A stretch of DNA of 56,996 bases from Chloroflexota bacterium (GCA_030550675.1 JAUQOW010000002.1:1-56996), one strand, 5' to 3'. Counted from the first letter of the stretch, positions 36,503 to 44,718 are shown. A program made the numbers and translations. The notes: generated by a model not told the origin, from the letters alone.

Positions 36503-39025
36503 TCAGCACGCCTCCCAGCGCAGACCGCCGACATACCGGTGCGTCACCTTGCCGCGCTCGTCGAGCGCAAACAGGTAGAGCCAGCCGTTGTCGAGCAGTT
36601 GCCGCACCTGCTCGTGCCGGGCGATGATGTCGGTCATCGCCTCGATCGGCGCTTCAATCATCACGTGCAGGCGCATTGGCTCATGGACGTACTTCTCGCC
36701 GTCGTGAACCGACTGCCACGGCAGCCCGACCCGCAGATCGCCAGCATTGCCTTCCAGGACGCCAAGCGTGCCAACGACGTTGTGCAGCGTTTTGTTGCCG
36801 CAACCGAACACCCGGTTGTCTACCGTTGAACCGTAGTACTGCAAATTGATCCAGCTTGCGACAATCATCGGCGCGGTCATAATCAGTTCCAGCACGCCGA
36901 ACCCCGTGTCCTGCCGCCAGTCGTACGAGTGCAGGAACGAACGTCCATTCATCACCACCCCCGCAGTGCGGTCGCGCTGGGTGACGATAAACGCCGCACA
37001 ACCCGACAGACCCCACTCCGGGCGCACCTGCGACCAGTCCCTGCTGCGGAACCGTACCGCGCCGTCAATGTTCGACTTCGGATCGATCTTCAGCAGGGTT
37101 GCTCGCTCGGCGCGCGCCAGCCGTCCGGCGGCGGCCAGGTCCGCTTCCAGCCGCCTGAGATCGTCGGCGTGGCTCGTCGGGATGTCGGCTTTGTCGAAAA
37201 TCGCCACATCGTCGGTGGTGGTGTCGTGCAGACCAGCCACGAATATGGTATCGTCAGGGATGATGATGCCGCGCTCTTTCAGTCTGGCGCGCACCGCCGG
37301 ATCGTTCAGGATCTGCACCGCCACTCGCACGTTCGCTTCGCCGGTATGTCCGCCGCATGCGCCGCAGTCGAGACCGGTCGCGTGCGGGTTGTTGACGGTC
37401 GTTGAGCCATGCCCGGCGAGCAGCACAATGCGGGCGAAGTTAGTCGTCAGCGACATCGCCTTGAGCGCGCCCTCGGCGACGGCCACCCGCTGCTCCAGCG
37501 TCATGCCGGTCGCGCGCCCGCCAATGACGCGCGGCTCAAGACTGGGCTTGACGCGCTCGCGGGTGTGCGCATCCAGCCCAAAGGTTGACGGATGCGGCAC
37601 AGGACGGGTGATCCCCAGCGTATCAAGCAGCAACTTGCGCACATATGCCAACCCGACTGGACCGACGAACCCGAAACAGGAGATCGGTCCGAACTTGAAC
37701 ATGCGCCAGGCTTTGGCGACGCGCTGGTTCAGGGCGCGTTTCTCGATAGCAGCGTTCACCTCGTTCTCGGACGCCCCGCGGACCGACTCGGCAATCACGA
37801 ACTGCGGCGTCAGCAACACCGGGCACTGCGCGCCGCCTCGGGTTTCCGCCAGCGGCACATATTCGATGGGGAAGCCGAAGAACCCGGCGAAGCCGATTGT
37901 CTCAATCTCGTCGGTCACCGTCTCGAGGGCGCGGCGGAAGATCTCGGAGCGCACATCAATGCAGAAGGCTGCCTGCACCCGCTTCCGCACCGGAGTTGCG
38001 CCCGTCGTCCGCGCGCCGAGGCGGGCGAACAACTGGCGCTGATAGGCTTTCTCGAAGGCGCGCTGGAGCAGGAGATCGCCAGCGATCGCGCGCATCGTCG
38101 CTTCATCCAGCCGGTCGTTGACCAGTTCCTCTTTCCGGGTAAGCCACGCTTCCGCCACTCCCTTGTGCGCAAAGCTGCGCCAGAGCGCCACTTCCCACAC
38201 CAGGCGGATCGCCAGCAGATCGGTCAGGGTGTGGTCTTCGCCGCCGTAGAGTTCAGCTTCCCAGCGCAGGTAGCGGGCATATCCAGCCCAACCGTGAATG
38301 GTCAGCAGCAGCCGGTGCAGGTACGCCTCCAGCCCATCGGCGGGAATATTCAGCAGCTCGACCGCGGCCGCAATTGTCTCCATCGCCGACTCCGGCATCT
38401 CGCGCAGCGCCTGCTGGAAGGCATGCACCCCGCGCATCTGCGGCGTTCGGTCATGCTTCGCCTCGGCGCGCCACGCGGCATACGCCGGGAGATCAGCCCA
38501 CGGCGACCGCCAGTAGGACTGGCCCAGGTCAAAGTAGGCGCCAGCCCAGTTGGAAATCGCATCAGTCACAATATCCGCCCAGTTGACGCCGGTCACCTCG
38601 CGCGCAACATCAGCGACGGTGGGCAGCGGCGTGGGCGTCGGCTCATTCGCGTCGTTCAAAGCGAACGCCTTGAGCGCCTCGACCGTCGCGGGGGCGCGGG
38701 GATGCGGAATGCCCTCCGCCAGCGCCGCCGCCAGATCGGCATCGGTGATGCGACCGCTCGCGATCGCCTGGGCGTAGAACGCGCGCGGAGCGGTCATGCG
38801 AGCGCCAGTCCGGCGCGCCAGCAATTCGGCGGCTTTCTCGAAAGAGTGGTCGATCAGGCCAAGATACGGATTGACCGCTACAAAATTGCGCAGGGGCCAC
38901 AACGGAGCGATGCGTTGTTCAGCGCGCCCCGCCGCCGCTGCGATCATATCGACTGTGATCATCTGAAGCGGCGCAGCCATCATGGGCGCGGGTCGATTGC
39001 GGGTCTCAGCCAGATGCACAACCAT
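36503..39025 (-). CDS. dabA: DabA, catalytic subunit of the CO2 uptake complex (DUF2309)
   Basis: About 840 residues of DUF2309. DabA is a beta-carbonic-anhydrase-like protein that hydrates CO2 in the cytoplasm, driven by ion flow through DabB. The four zinc-site residues known from Halothiobacillus DabA are visible: Cys355 and Asp357 in FCIDVRSE, His539 in LAGHGSTT and Cys554 in GLDCGACGG; the 15-residue His-Cys spacing is kept. I chose the ATG at 39025, preceded by GGAGGAAG, rather than earlier in-frame codons. It lies 33 bases after dabB, the usual order for this two-gene operon. Confidence 0.93.
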   Translation of the reverse strand: MVVHLAETRNRPAPMMAAPLQMITVDMIAAAAGRAEQRIAPLWPLRNFVAVNPYLGLIDHSFEKAAELLARRTGARMTAPRAFYAQAIASGRITDADLAAALAEGIPHPRAPATVEALKAFALNDANEPTPTPLPTVADVAREVTGVNWADIVTDAISNWAGAYFDLGQSYWRSPWADLPAYAAWRAEAKHDRTPQMRGVHAFQQALREMPESAMETIAAAVELLNIPADGLEAYLHRLLLTIHGWAGYARYLRWEAELYGGEDHTLTDLLAIRLVWEVALWRSFAHKGVAEAWLTRKEELVNDRLDEATMRAIAGDLLLQRAFEKAYQRQLFARLGARTTGATPVRKRVQAAFCIDVRSEIFRRALETVTDEIETIGFAGFFGFPIEYVPLAETRGGAQCPVLLTPQFVIAESVRGASENEVNAAIEKRALNQRVAKAWRMFKFGPISCFGFVGPVGLAYVRKLLLDTLGITRPVPHPSTFGLDAHTRERVKPSLEPRVIGGRATGMTLEQRVAVAEGALKAMSLTTNFARIVLLAGHGSTTVNNPHATGLDCGACGGHTGEANVRVAVQILNDPAVRARLKERGIIIPDDTIFVAGLHDTTTDDVAIFDKADIPTSHADDLRRLEADLAAAGRLARAERATLLKIDPKSNIDGAVRFRSRDWSQVRPEWGLSGCAAFIVTQRDRTAGVVMNGRSFLHSYDWRQDTGFGVLELIMTAPMIVASWINLQYYGSTVDNRVFGCGNKTLHNVVGTLGVLEGNAGDLRVGLPWQSVHDGEKYVHEPMRLHVMIEAPIEAMTDIIARHEQVRQLLDNGWLYLFALDERGKVTHRYVGGLRWEAC

Positions 39026-39058
39026 GGTTTCTTCCTCCGAATGATACATAGTCACGGA

Positions 39059-40639
39059 TTAGCGAGCCAGCCGAAGAGCGTCCATGAAGCGGTCAAACAG
39101 CGTGTTGGCGTAGAAGCCGTTCTTGAGGTGGACATAGAGCGCCCGCCAGGCAGGGCGATTCACCAGCGCAGGCAGGAAGGCGCTGAGCGCCATCACCAGT
39201 CCCGAGGCGACGACTGCAATGATGACCGCAATCATCGCTGGCTCGTTGAGCGGCGGATACACCGCCACCGCCCGACCAAGCAACGCCTCGGCCGTCACCT
39301 CCAGGACGAAGAAGGCGATCGTCACCAGCGTAGCCATCAGCATCGTGCGACCGATCACAGAGATGGGCGCTTTGTTCGTATTGCCCTTCACCAGCAGATA
39401 GGCGACGGCAAGCATGAAAATCGTGATCATCGCGGTCTCGCCCGGTCGCTTGGTAATATCGATGCCAATCGCGGCGGCGACTGCCACGAAGATCGCCACT
39501 GCCGCCGCCATATTCGCCAGCAGACTGAGCAGGTGCGGCGCGGTGTCAAGTTTCTGAGCGCCGGTGTTGCGCACATACTCGATGATGCTGCCCGATGACA
39601 GGAAGGCGTGCGCCTTGTAGCAGGAATGGGCGATCAGGTGCATAATTGCGACAGTGTGCGCGCCAAACCCGCACAGCATCAGCATGAACCCCATATGCGC
39701 CGCGCTCGAATACGCCAGCGAGACCTTGACGCTCGTCTGCGTAATCATCGAAGATGACGCGAAAATCGCCGTGAACCCGCCAAGCGCGATCAGCAGAATC
39801 AGCGCTGGCGTTGACAGGAACACCAATTCGCCGAAGCGCACCACCAGGAAGATGCCTGCATTCAGCAGACCGGCGTGCAGCAGCGCCGACACGGGAGTTG
39901 GCGTTTCCATCACCTCGAGCAGCCAGCCGTGGAAGGGGAACATTGCCGACTTCAGCGCCGCGACGATCACGATCAGGACCGCCGCAATCGCAGCGTTCGC
40001 AGGAATGTTCCCATCAGCAAGCGCCGCAGCAGCAGCCTCGCGGATCATGCCCAGATCAGTTGCGCCGAAGGTTTGCGCGAGCAGCACACCCGCAATAATC
40101 AGACACACATCGCCGATGCGGGCGAAGATGAATTTCTTGCGGGCGGCGCGAATCGCGCGCGGACGCTCCGGGTAGAACACCAGCAGTTCGTGCAGCGCCA
40201 GGCTCATGCCGATCCACGCCAGCGTCAACTGCCAGAGATTGCCAGCCAGCACCATCAACAACACGGCGCTGACCGTCAGATAGAGGCGGATGAAAAAGAT
40301 CCGCTGGCGCGGATCGCCATCGAGATAGTTGCGGCTGAACTGGATCAGCAGCGTGCCCAGCAATGTCACCAGCCACGACATCATCACGCTCAACGCATCG
40401 AGGCGCAGCGCGATGCCCGCGTCGCTGACGCCAATCAGCGGACTGACCATCGGACCGGAGGTAAGGACCGTAATTCCAAGTCCGAGCAACAGCGCGAATG
40501 AACCGATGCCAGCCGCGCGCCCAAGATGGAACGTCAGATCGACCGACCGCGTCAGGGACGCGATGAGCGCCACGGCTGCCAGCGACAGCGGCGCCAGATA
40601 CCCGAGCAGCGCCAGATTGCCGACCACAACACCATCCAT
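39059..40639 (-). CDS. dabB: DabB, NuoL/ND5-like ion-conducting subunit
   Basis: About 526 residues with roughly 13 transmembrane helices of the proton-conducting NADH dehydrogenase/Mrp antiporter family. Landmarks are LFWQLTL-type helix TLAWIGMSLALHELLVFYPE, SAMFPFHGWLLEVMETPTPVSALLHAG, and HSCYKAHAFLSSGS with the Lys and His of the ion path. It powers CO2 hydration by DabA. The ATG at 40639 follows GGAGGG. Being beside a DUF2309 gene separates it from true complex I subunits. Confidence 0.92.
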   Translation of the reverse strand: MDGVVVGNLALLGYLAPLSLAAVALIASLTRSVDLTFHLGRAAGIGSFALLLGLGITVLTSGPMVSPLIGVSDAGIALRLDALSVMMSWLVTLLGTLLIQFSRNYLDGDPRQRIFFIRLYLTVSAVLLMVLAGNLWQLTLAWIGMSLALHELLVFYPERPRAIRAARKKFIFARIGDVCLIIAGVLLAQTFGATDLGMIREAAAAALADGNIPANAAIAAVLIVIVAALKSAMFPFHGWLLEVMETPTPVSALLHAGLLNAGIFLVVRFGELVFLSTPALILLIALGGFTAIFASSSMITQTSVKVSLAYSSAAHMGFMLMLCGFGAHTVAIMHLIAHSCYKAHAFLSSGSIIEYVRNTGAQKLDTAPHLLSLLANMAAAVAIFVAVAAAIGIDITKRPGETAMITIFMLAVAYLLVKGNTNKAPISVIGRTMLMATLVTIAFFVLEVTAEALLGRAVAVYPPLNEPAMIAVIIAVVASGLVMALSAFLPALVNRPAWRALYVHLKNGFYANTLFDRFMDALRLAR

Positions 40640-40681
40640 AGCGATAGTCCCTCCTTCTGTTTGTTGCCTGTCCTGAAACAG

Positions 40682-40775
40682 AGAATATCTGAGATTATCG
40701 TCAATATCAATATAAAGACATAACGACATCCGAAAGACTCCTTTTTTGGCGGATGATCCCCGACGAATGGAGAGG
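40682..40775 (-). promoter_or_regulatory. dabB promoter with boxes shared with sbtA
   Basis: On the minus strand: -35 TTGATA (40710-40705), 17 bases, -10 TATTCT (40687-40682); TCTTTATA (40718-40711) abuts the -35. Upstream boxes GAGTCTTT (40740-40733), ATCCGC (40754-40749), CCATTCG (40770-40764) and CCTCT (40775-40771) repeat those upstream of sbtA. Offsets from the ATG agree within two bases for every box. Confidence 0.75.
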
Positions 40776-40822
40776 AAAGCGCAGAGCATACGGGCAGGTC
40801 TGAGACCCGCCCCATCCGCAGA

Positions 40823-40851
40823 GTGACAATCCATACATCTCTTCGTATAAT
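40823..40851 (+). promoter_or_regulatory. Promoter of the SPFH gene
   Basis: GTGACA (40823-40828), 17-base spacer, TATAAT (40846-40851), a near-consensus sigma-70 promoter. Start near 40858. It diverges from the dabB promoter about 50 bases away. Confidence 0.8.
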
Positions 40852-40949
40852 GGGAGCGAACGCACACGCAGGGCGCACTGCGCCGGAGCGCCGATATGTC
40901 TGAACGCAAGCGTCAGAACCAGCTATCAAGGCGACAAGGAGGAAAGGGC

Positions 40950-41969
40950 ATGAACGTCCCGGGACGCACCATTGCCATCGTATTTGCGCTGCTGATCATC
41001 GTCGGATTGGGAGCGGCAACCGCGCGCTTTGTGCAGGTGGACGAAGGACAACGCGGGATCATCATTACCAGCGGCGCTGTTGAGGGCATACAGGAACCGG
41101 GCATCTTTTTCCGGCCGTTTGCGCCGCTGACGCGCGTCGAGATTGTGAACGTCCGTCGCCAGACGCTTCAGATCTCGCAAAATGTCGCCAGCAGCGACAA
41201 GCAACTGTACGACATCGACATTCAGATCGACTTCAGCCGCAAGACCGATCCTGAGTCGCTGCGCCAGATGTATGCGCGTCTCGGCGCTGAGGATGATCTG
41301 CTCCGTCTGCAACTCGAAGGTTTTGCAGCCGATGCGCTGAAAAGCGCCAGCACGCAGTTTACGCTTGATGAGGCGCTCTCTGATCGCGGCGGGTTTGCCC
41401 AGCGCATCCGCGCCAACCTGACGACGCCGCCCGGTCCGGGACAGCAAAGCCCTGCCGATCAACTCTTCGTCGTTATCGAAGCGGTGAAGGTGCTCGATAT
41501 CAAGGTCAGCGAAGAATACGCCCGCCTCCTCTCGGAAAAGGCGAATCTGGAAGTGAAGATCGAAACCGAAGAGCGCCGTCGCCAGCAGATCGAAGCGGAG
41601 CAGGCGAACAACCTGTTCCAGGCGGAGCAGGAAGCGCGCGTGGCGCTGACCCGCGAGAAAGGTCTGACGGCGGCGGCGCTCGAAGCGGCGAACCGCGAGG
41701 CGCAGGTGCGCGCGATCCAGGGGCGCTACTGGCGCGAAAACCCGGAACTGTTTGAGCTGCGCATCCGCGAATTGATGGTCGAAATGTTGAAGAGCGGCAA
41801 CATCTGGTTCATCGACCCGAATACGAACATCACCCTGTTGCTGAACCAGATGGCGACCGGCACAACGATTGTGCCCAACCCGTCGTCGGGGCAGCGTGCA
41901 TCGACGCAACCAGCGCAGCCATCGCAGCCTGCGACGCCTGAGCAACCGGCGGCGCCGACGACGCCGTAA
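40950..41969 (+). CDS. SPFH/prohibitin-family membrane protein
   Basis: About 339 residues. One N-terminal transmembrane helix (TIAIVFALLIIVGLGAATA) is followed by an SPFH (band 7) domain: FVQVDEGQRGIIITSGAVEGIQEPGIFF, then RRQTLQIS, YDIDIQIDF. A coiled-coil region rich in Glu/Gln/Ala (residues about 200-265) and a Pro/Gln/Thr tail follow. SPFH proteins form membrane cages or microdomains and often assist membrane proteases. The ATG follows AAGGAGGAAAGG. Its divergent position to dabB suggests, but does not prove, a link with the carbon-uptake membrane proteins. Confidence 0.88.
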   Translation: MNVPGRTIAIVFALLIIVGLGAATARFVQVDEGQRGIIITSGAVEGIQEPGIFFRPFAPLTRVEIVNVRRQTLQISQNVASSDKQLYDIDIQIDFSRKTDPESLRQMYARLGAEDDLLRLQLEGFAADALKSASTQFTLDEALSDRGGFAQRIRANLTTPPGPGQQSPADQLFVVIEAVKVLDIKVSEEYARLLSEKANLEVKIETEERRRQQIEAEQANNLFQAEQEARVALTREKGLTAAALEAANREAQVRAIQGRYWRENPELFELRIRELMVEMLKSGNIWFIDPNTNITLLLNQMATGTTIVPNPSSGQRASTQPAQPSQPATPEQPAAPTTP

Positions 41970-41974
41970 ATGCG

Positions 41975-42271
41975 ATGGCTTATTTAATCTGGGCAATCAC
42001 TGGCATGCTCGTGGCGACGCTGCTCAGCGCAGCGCTGCCGCACCGTTCCATGTACGGGAACATCATTGCGCCAATGCTGGCAGGCGTCTTCGGCGCACTG
42101 CTCGGCGGCATCATCGGCAGCGGCGTCGTCCACGCCGGTCATGCCGTGACCCTGCCGGGCGTTCTGGGGGCAATCCTCGGCGCCGCGCTCTTCGTCCTGA
42201 CGGCGCAGGCGCAGCCAGGCGCCGGGAAGCGGCGGATCGGGCGAGGGAATCCTGGCGCGGATGACTGCTGA
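41975..42271 (+). CDS. GlsB/YeaQ-like small membrane protein
   Basis: 98 residues with three hydrophobic helices and many small residues (AGVFGALLGGIIGSGVV, LPGVLGAILGAALFVL), as in the GlsB/YeaQ/YmgE transglycosylase-associated family of stress-linked membrane proteins. Starts 5 bases after the SPFH stop, so co-transcribed. Exact role unknown. Confidence 0.7.
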   Translation: MAYLIWAITGMLVATLLSAALPHRSMYGNIIAPMLAGVFGALLGGIIGSGVVHAGHAVTLPGVLGAILGAALFVLTAQAQPGAGKRRIGRGNPGADDC

Positions 42272-42402
42272 CGGAATAATGGTCACTGCCCATATCTGCA
42301 TCCCGCGTTGCGTCACGCGCCCTGTTCCAGGGAAAGGCGTCCTTGCGCCGACCCCGTTCAAATAAGCGCACACAAAGGCGCAAAGGCGCAAAGATGACGC
42401 AT

Positions 42403-43018
42403 CTTACGATCAAACGCATCAGGCAGGCAGACCGCACCACAGCCACGCGCCAGATCGTCCTCATGCAGGCGCCTGACGGCGCGCAGATGGTTCATCAGTG
42501 GCTCTCCCGGCGAGCCGGGCGGCATGGTCGCGCAATCCTCATTTCTTTTCGCATCACGCACACAAAGCGCGCGGCGGTCAACGTCAACGTCCTCGACACG
42601 CAACCGCAGGCGTTCCAGAAGGCGCAGGCCGCTGCCATAGAGCAGACTGGCCATCAACGCATGCACGCCGGTCAGTCGGGCGACGACCTGGCGCACCTCA
42701 TCGTTCGCAAGGACGGACGGCAGGCGTTTGTCCGCGCGGGCGCGAACGGCGTCAATCGCACCGGGGTCCGTATGCAGCGCCTCCCAATCCAGAAACAGCA
42801 GGGCAGCCAGCGCCTGGTGCTGAGTGGAGGCGGAGACGCGTTCGTCCACTGCCAGATGCGTCAAAAAAGCCTCAACCTCAGCGACGCCCATCTCATTAGG
42901 GTGACGTTTGATAAAAGAATGAATCGCCTGACCCATTGCACCTATGCTTCTTCGGTTCGGATCAATGTTTCAGACGGATGGCGGCAGGCGCCTGGTCGAG
43001 GAGTTTAGGAGCGTGCAT
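42403..43018 (-). pseudogene. intI: Broken integron-type integrase gene (intI)
   Basis: A degraded IntI-like tyrosine recombinase. The N-terminus from the ATG at 43018 reads [16 protein letters not shown]; the frame then slips, IRTEEA is followed by TAG and VQWVRRFI, and a further slip leads to [83 protein letters not shown] and [10 protein letters not shown]. That order and wording is specific for integron integrases, including the LPDALxRK stretch of the IntI-only insert. Homology stops at 42403, where a GGCGCAAA simple repeat begins, so the C-terminal H-x-x-R, His and Tyr are gone. It points away from the cassettes, as integron integrases do. Confidence 0.85.
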
Positions 43019-43031
43019 GGCAGAAACCTCA

Positions 43032-43060
43032 TTGACGGCAGGATGGCGGCAGGATAAAAT
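43032..43060 (+). promoter_or_regulatory. Candidate cassette promoter (Pc)
   Basis: TTGACG (43032-43037), 17-base spacer, TAAAAT (43055-43060), on the strand of the cassettes and 14 bases upstream of the intI start. Position and direction fit an integron Pc promoter. Confidence 0.6.
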
Positions 43061-43188
43061 TGGCGGGAAAGCCGATGACGCACGACGTGCGGTGAGCCTG
43101 CCGAACCGTCGGCGCTGGCATTCCGTCATGTATCCCTCGAAGGGGGTTATACGGAATGTTTCCGCATAACGCAACGTTTCAGGGAGTC

Positions 43189-43254
43189 AGGCGGAAGCCG
43201 TCTAAGCGCGCCAGGCGGGGTATTAGGCGGAAGCCGTCTAATCAGTAGTTGGGC
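43189..43254 (+). other. attI-like recombination site
   Basis: The core GTTGGGC (43248-43254, consensus GTTRRRY) is preceded after 5 bases by GTCTAAT (43236-43242), an imperfect inverted partner (RYYYAA), giving an L/R simple site. Upstream, the 17-base direct repeat AGGCGGAAGCCGTCTAA occurs at 43189-43205 and 43225-43241, reminiscent of the extra integrase-binding repeats of attI1. The site lies between the integrase remnant and the first cassette gene. Confidence 0.6.
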
Positions 43255-43306
43255 GGCTGACGAAACCGCTCCCTCCGATGATATGTGAGAAGAATAGGAA
43301 GGAACA

Positions 43307-44110
43307 ATGGCTTTCATCAATCTGACCGATCTACCCCCTTTTCTCATCTACCAAAACGAGATTTTTGCGCCCGTCCGTGTCAATCAAATGTCCACGCTTG
43401 CACAGTTAGACACGGGCGCCAACATTGTTTCGATTTCTCCCAAACTAGCCGAAGGTCTTCCACGTGCAGGCAAAACAGGCGTTGGAAGCGCTTTTGATCA
43501 GAAAACATTTGAACTGGTTGAAAAGGTCGAAATTGAGTTCTTGGGACAGACTCACCAAACAGCGGCGCGTATTTTCGACAACCCAAGCGCATATCCTTTT
43601 GATGCTGGTCTGGTGTTGAATGCTGCGATTGTCTATGGGCAACGGCTGATTTTGGATTTTCGGCTTCTACATTTTGCCCGACCACACCAAATGCCCAGCA
43701 TCTCGTGGAATGAACTGGAAGCGGTTTATTTGCAAAAAACCGATTTGTGTCTTATCCGATTGGAAGCCGCTGGCAAGCCACTGTTCGCTTTGTTTGATAC
43801 TGGCGCTGGGCTTTCGGTTGTAAATTCCATTCATCTGCCAGAGTTGCGATTAAATTTAGAGCCAGCCTACGATTTGGAAATAGGCGACGCGACTGGAGCA
43901 AAGGCAACACAGTCTATTGTGCGTTGTTCTGATTTAAGCCTAAATGGTTTGCTACTACCGTCATTTGATTGTTTCCCAACGGATTTGAAACCGATAGAAG
44001 ATGCTGTCGGGCATAGGATTGATTTGATTATCGGGACAAATCTTCTGCTGAAAAGTGGATTGCGATGGTTGTTCGACAAACCTGCGGGCAAAGTATTCGT
44101 GGCAGAGTAA
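43307..44110 (+). CDS. Two-domain retropepsin-like aspartic protease, first cassette
   Basis: 267 residues. Two copies of the aspartic-protease signature are present: AQLDTGANIVSIS near residue 32 and ALFDTGAGLSVVN near residue 164, each followed by strands and an ILG/IIGTNLL-type segment. A single chain with two retropepsin lobes could form the active pair of Asp residues without a dimer. No signal peptide or membrane segment, so cytoplasmic. The ATG follows AGGAAGGA. Codon and base use are clearly more AT-rich than the chromosome, and the gene lies between an attI-like core and an attC site, as expected for a captured cassette. Substrate unknown. Confidence 0.75.
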   Translation: MAFINLTDLPPFLIYQNEIFAPVRVNQMSTLAQLDTGANIVSISPKLAEGLPRAGKTGVGSAFDQKTFELVEKVEIEFLGQTHQTAARIFDNPSAYPFDAGLVLNAAIVYGQRLILDFRLLHFARPHQMPSISWNELEAVYLQKTDLCLIRLEAAGKPLFALFDTGAGLSVVNSIHLPELRLNLEPAYDLEIGDATGAKATQSIVRCSDLSLNGLLLPSFDCFPTDLKPIEDAVGHRIDLIIGTNLLLKSGLRWLFDKPAGKVFVAE

Positions 44111-44118
44111 AAACAGCC

Positions 44119-44180
44119 GCCCAACAAGCGTTTTCAGCCGACAGCGCTCCGCGCTGCGGCTGAAACGCCAGCCGTTAGAG
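44119..44180 (+). other. attC site 1 (end of cassette 1)
   Basis: Left core GCCCAAC (44119-44125) and right core GTTAGAG (44174-44180) enclose an imperfect palindrome: GCGTTTTCAGCCG pairs with CGGCTGAAACGC leaving one extra T, and CAGCGC-TCC-GCGCTG forms the tip. An unpaired base in one arm is a hallmark of folded attC sites. The left core, extended to CAGCCGCCCAAC, is the exact reverse complement of GTTGGGCGGCTG at the start of the cassette (43248-43259), as required for a cassette that was once circular. The right core is now interrupted by the IS remnant. Confidence 0.78.
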
Positions 44181-44337
44181 CATGATCGGAAACCCGAGTT
44201 CGTGGCGTGATAGCGGCGATCATGGCATTCTGATAAGGAGAAGGACCGCGTTACGGAACATTTGTTCGGATAAATGACACACTGCGCAAACAAGCGTGTA
44301 AAGCGCTGCGTTAAGACGAAGAGCCGTCCATCAACCC

Positions 44338-44391
44338 TTCGGCACGCGACGCGGTGAGCGGTTCGGTAAACTCACCGCATCGCGTGCCGAA
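44338..44391. repeat. Long hairpin repeat nested in the IS remnant
   Basis: TTCGGCACGCGA (44338-44349) pairs perfectly with 44380-44391, and GCGGTGAG (44351-44358) with CTCACCGC (44371-44378), around a 12-base loop. It is followed by CTTCGGCAGGCTCAGGGC, a sequence style common in dispersed repeats. Confidence 0.7.
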
Positions 44392-44429
44392 CCGCTCAGG
44401 GCGGCGCCCTTCGGCAGGCTCAGGGCGCC

Positions 44430-44670
44430 GCGTCTTGGACGCGCAATTAGTGAAAACCAACGAAGGCGGGCGGCGAGCATGGCGACGATGGGGGACAAAA
44501 AGATACATGGGCGAAAGCGTCAATTCTGGGTTGATACGAATGGCTTCTTGGCGCCCGTGCTGGTCCACGCCGCTGATATTTCGGACACGGAAGGGGCTGA
44601 ATCGAGTGAGGCGTTCATCTATCTCGGTTTGGCGACAATGTTCCTTAATCGTCTCTATCCGAGAAAATAG
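44430..44670 (+). pseudogene. Transposase fragments (IS5 family)
   Basis: VLDAQLVKTNEGG is read in one frame and, after a slip near 44490, GRKRQFWVDTNGFLAPVLVHAADISD in another, ending SEAFIYLGLATMFLNRLYPRK and TAG at 44668-44670. These match the SQSVKTTEKGG, GRKRHxxVDTxGLxxxxxVHAADIxD and SEAxIYLAMxxLMLxRL blocks of IS5-group transposases. The N-terminal half and the middle region are missing. Confidence 0.75.
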
Positions 44671-44718
44671 TTTCCGATCATGCTCTAAGGCTTTCTCGAC
44701 ATCCTTTAGGAGTAACAT

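Larger units (their letters stand above)
44178..44685. mobile_element. IS5-like element remnant (508 bp)
   Basis: Bounded by perfect 16-bp inverted repeats GAGCATGATCGGAAAC (44178-44193 and complement 44670-44685) and flanked on both sides by TA, a likely target duplication. The target was GTT-TA-type: joining the flanks restores GCCGTTAAGGC. It carries fragments of a DDE transposase but is too short for an active element (IS5-group elements are about 850 bp or more), and a second repeat has entered it. Confidence 0.78.

Noticed and set aside
37592-39598. Plus-strand open frame of about 668 codons
   Set aside because: Antisense to dabA/dabB, whose catalytic residues and family motifs are clear.
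44281-44315. Short attC-like word CGCAAACAAGCG...GCGCTGCGTTAAGAC
   Set aside because: It lies inside the IS remnant, the arms are too short and the left core is poor; chance or repeat-derived similarity is more likely.
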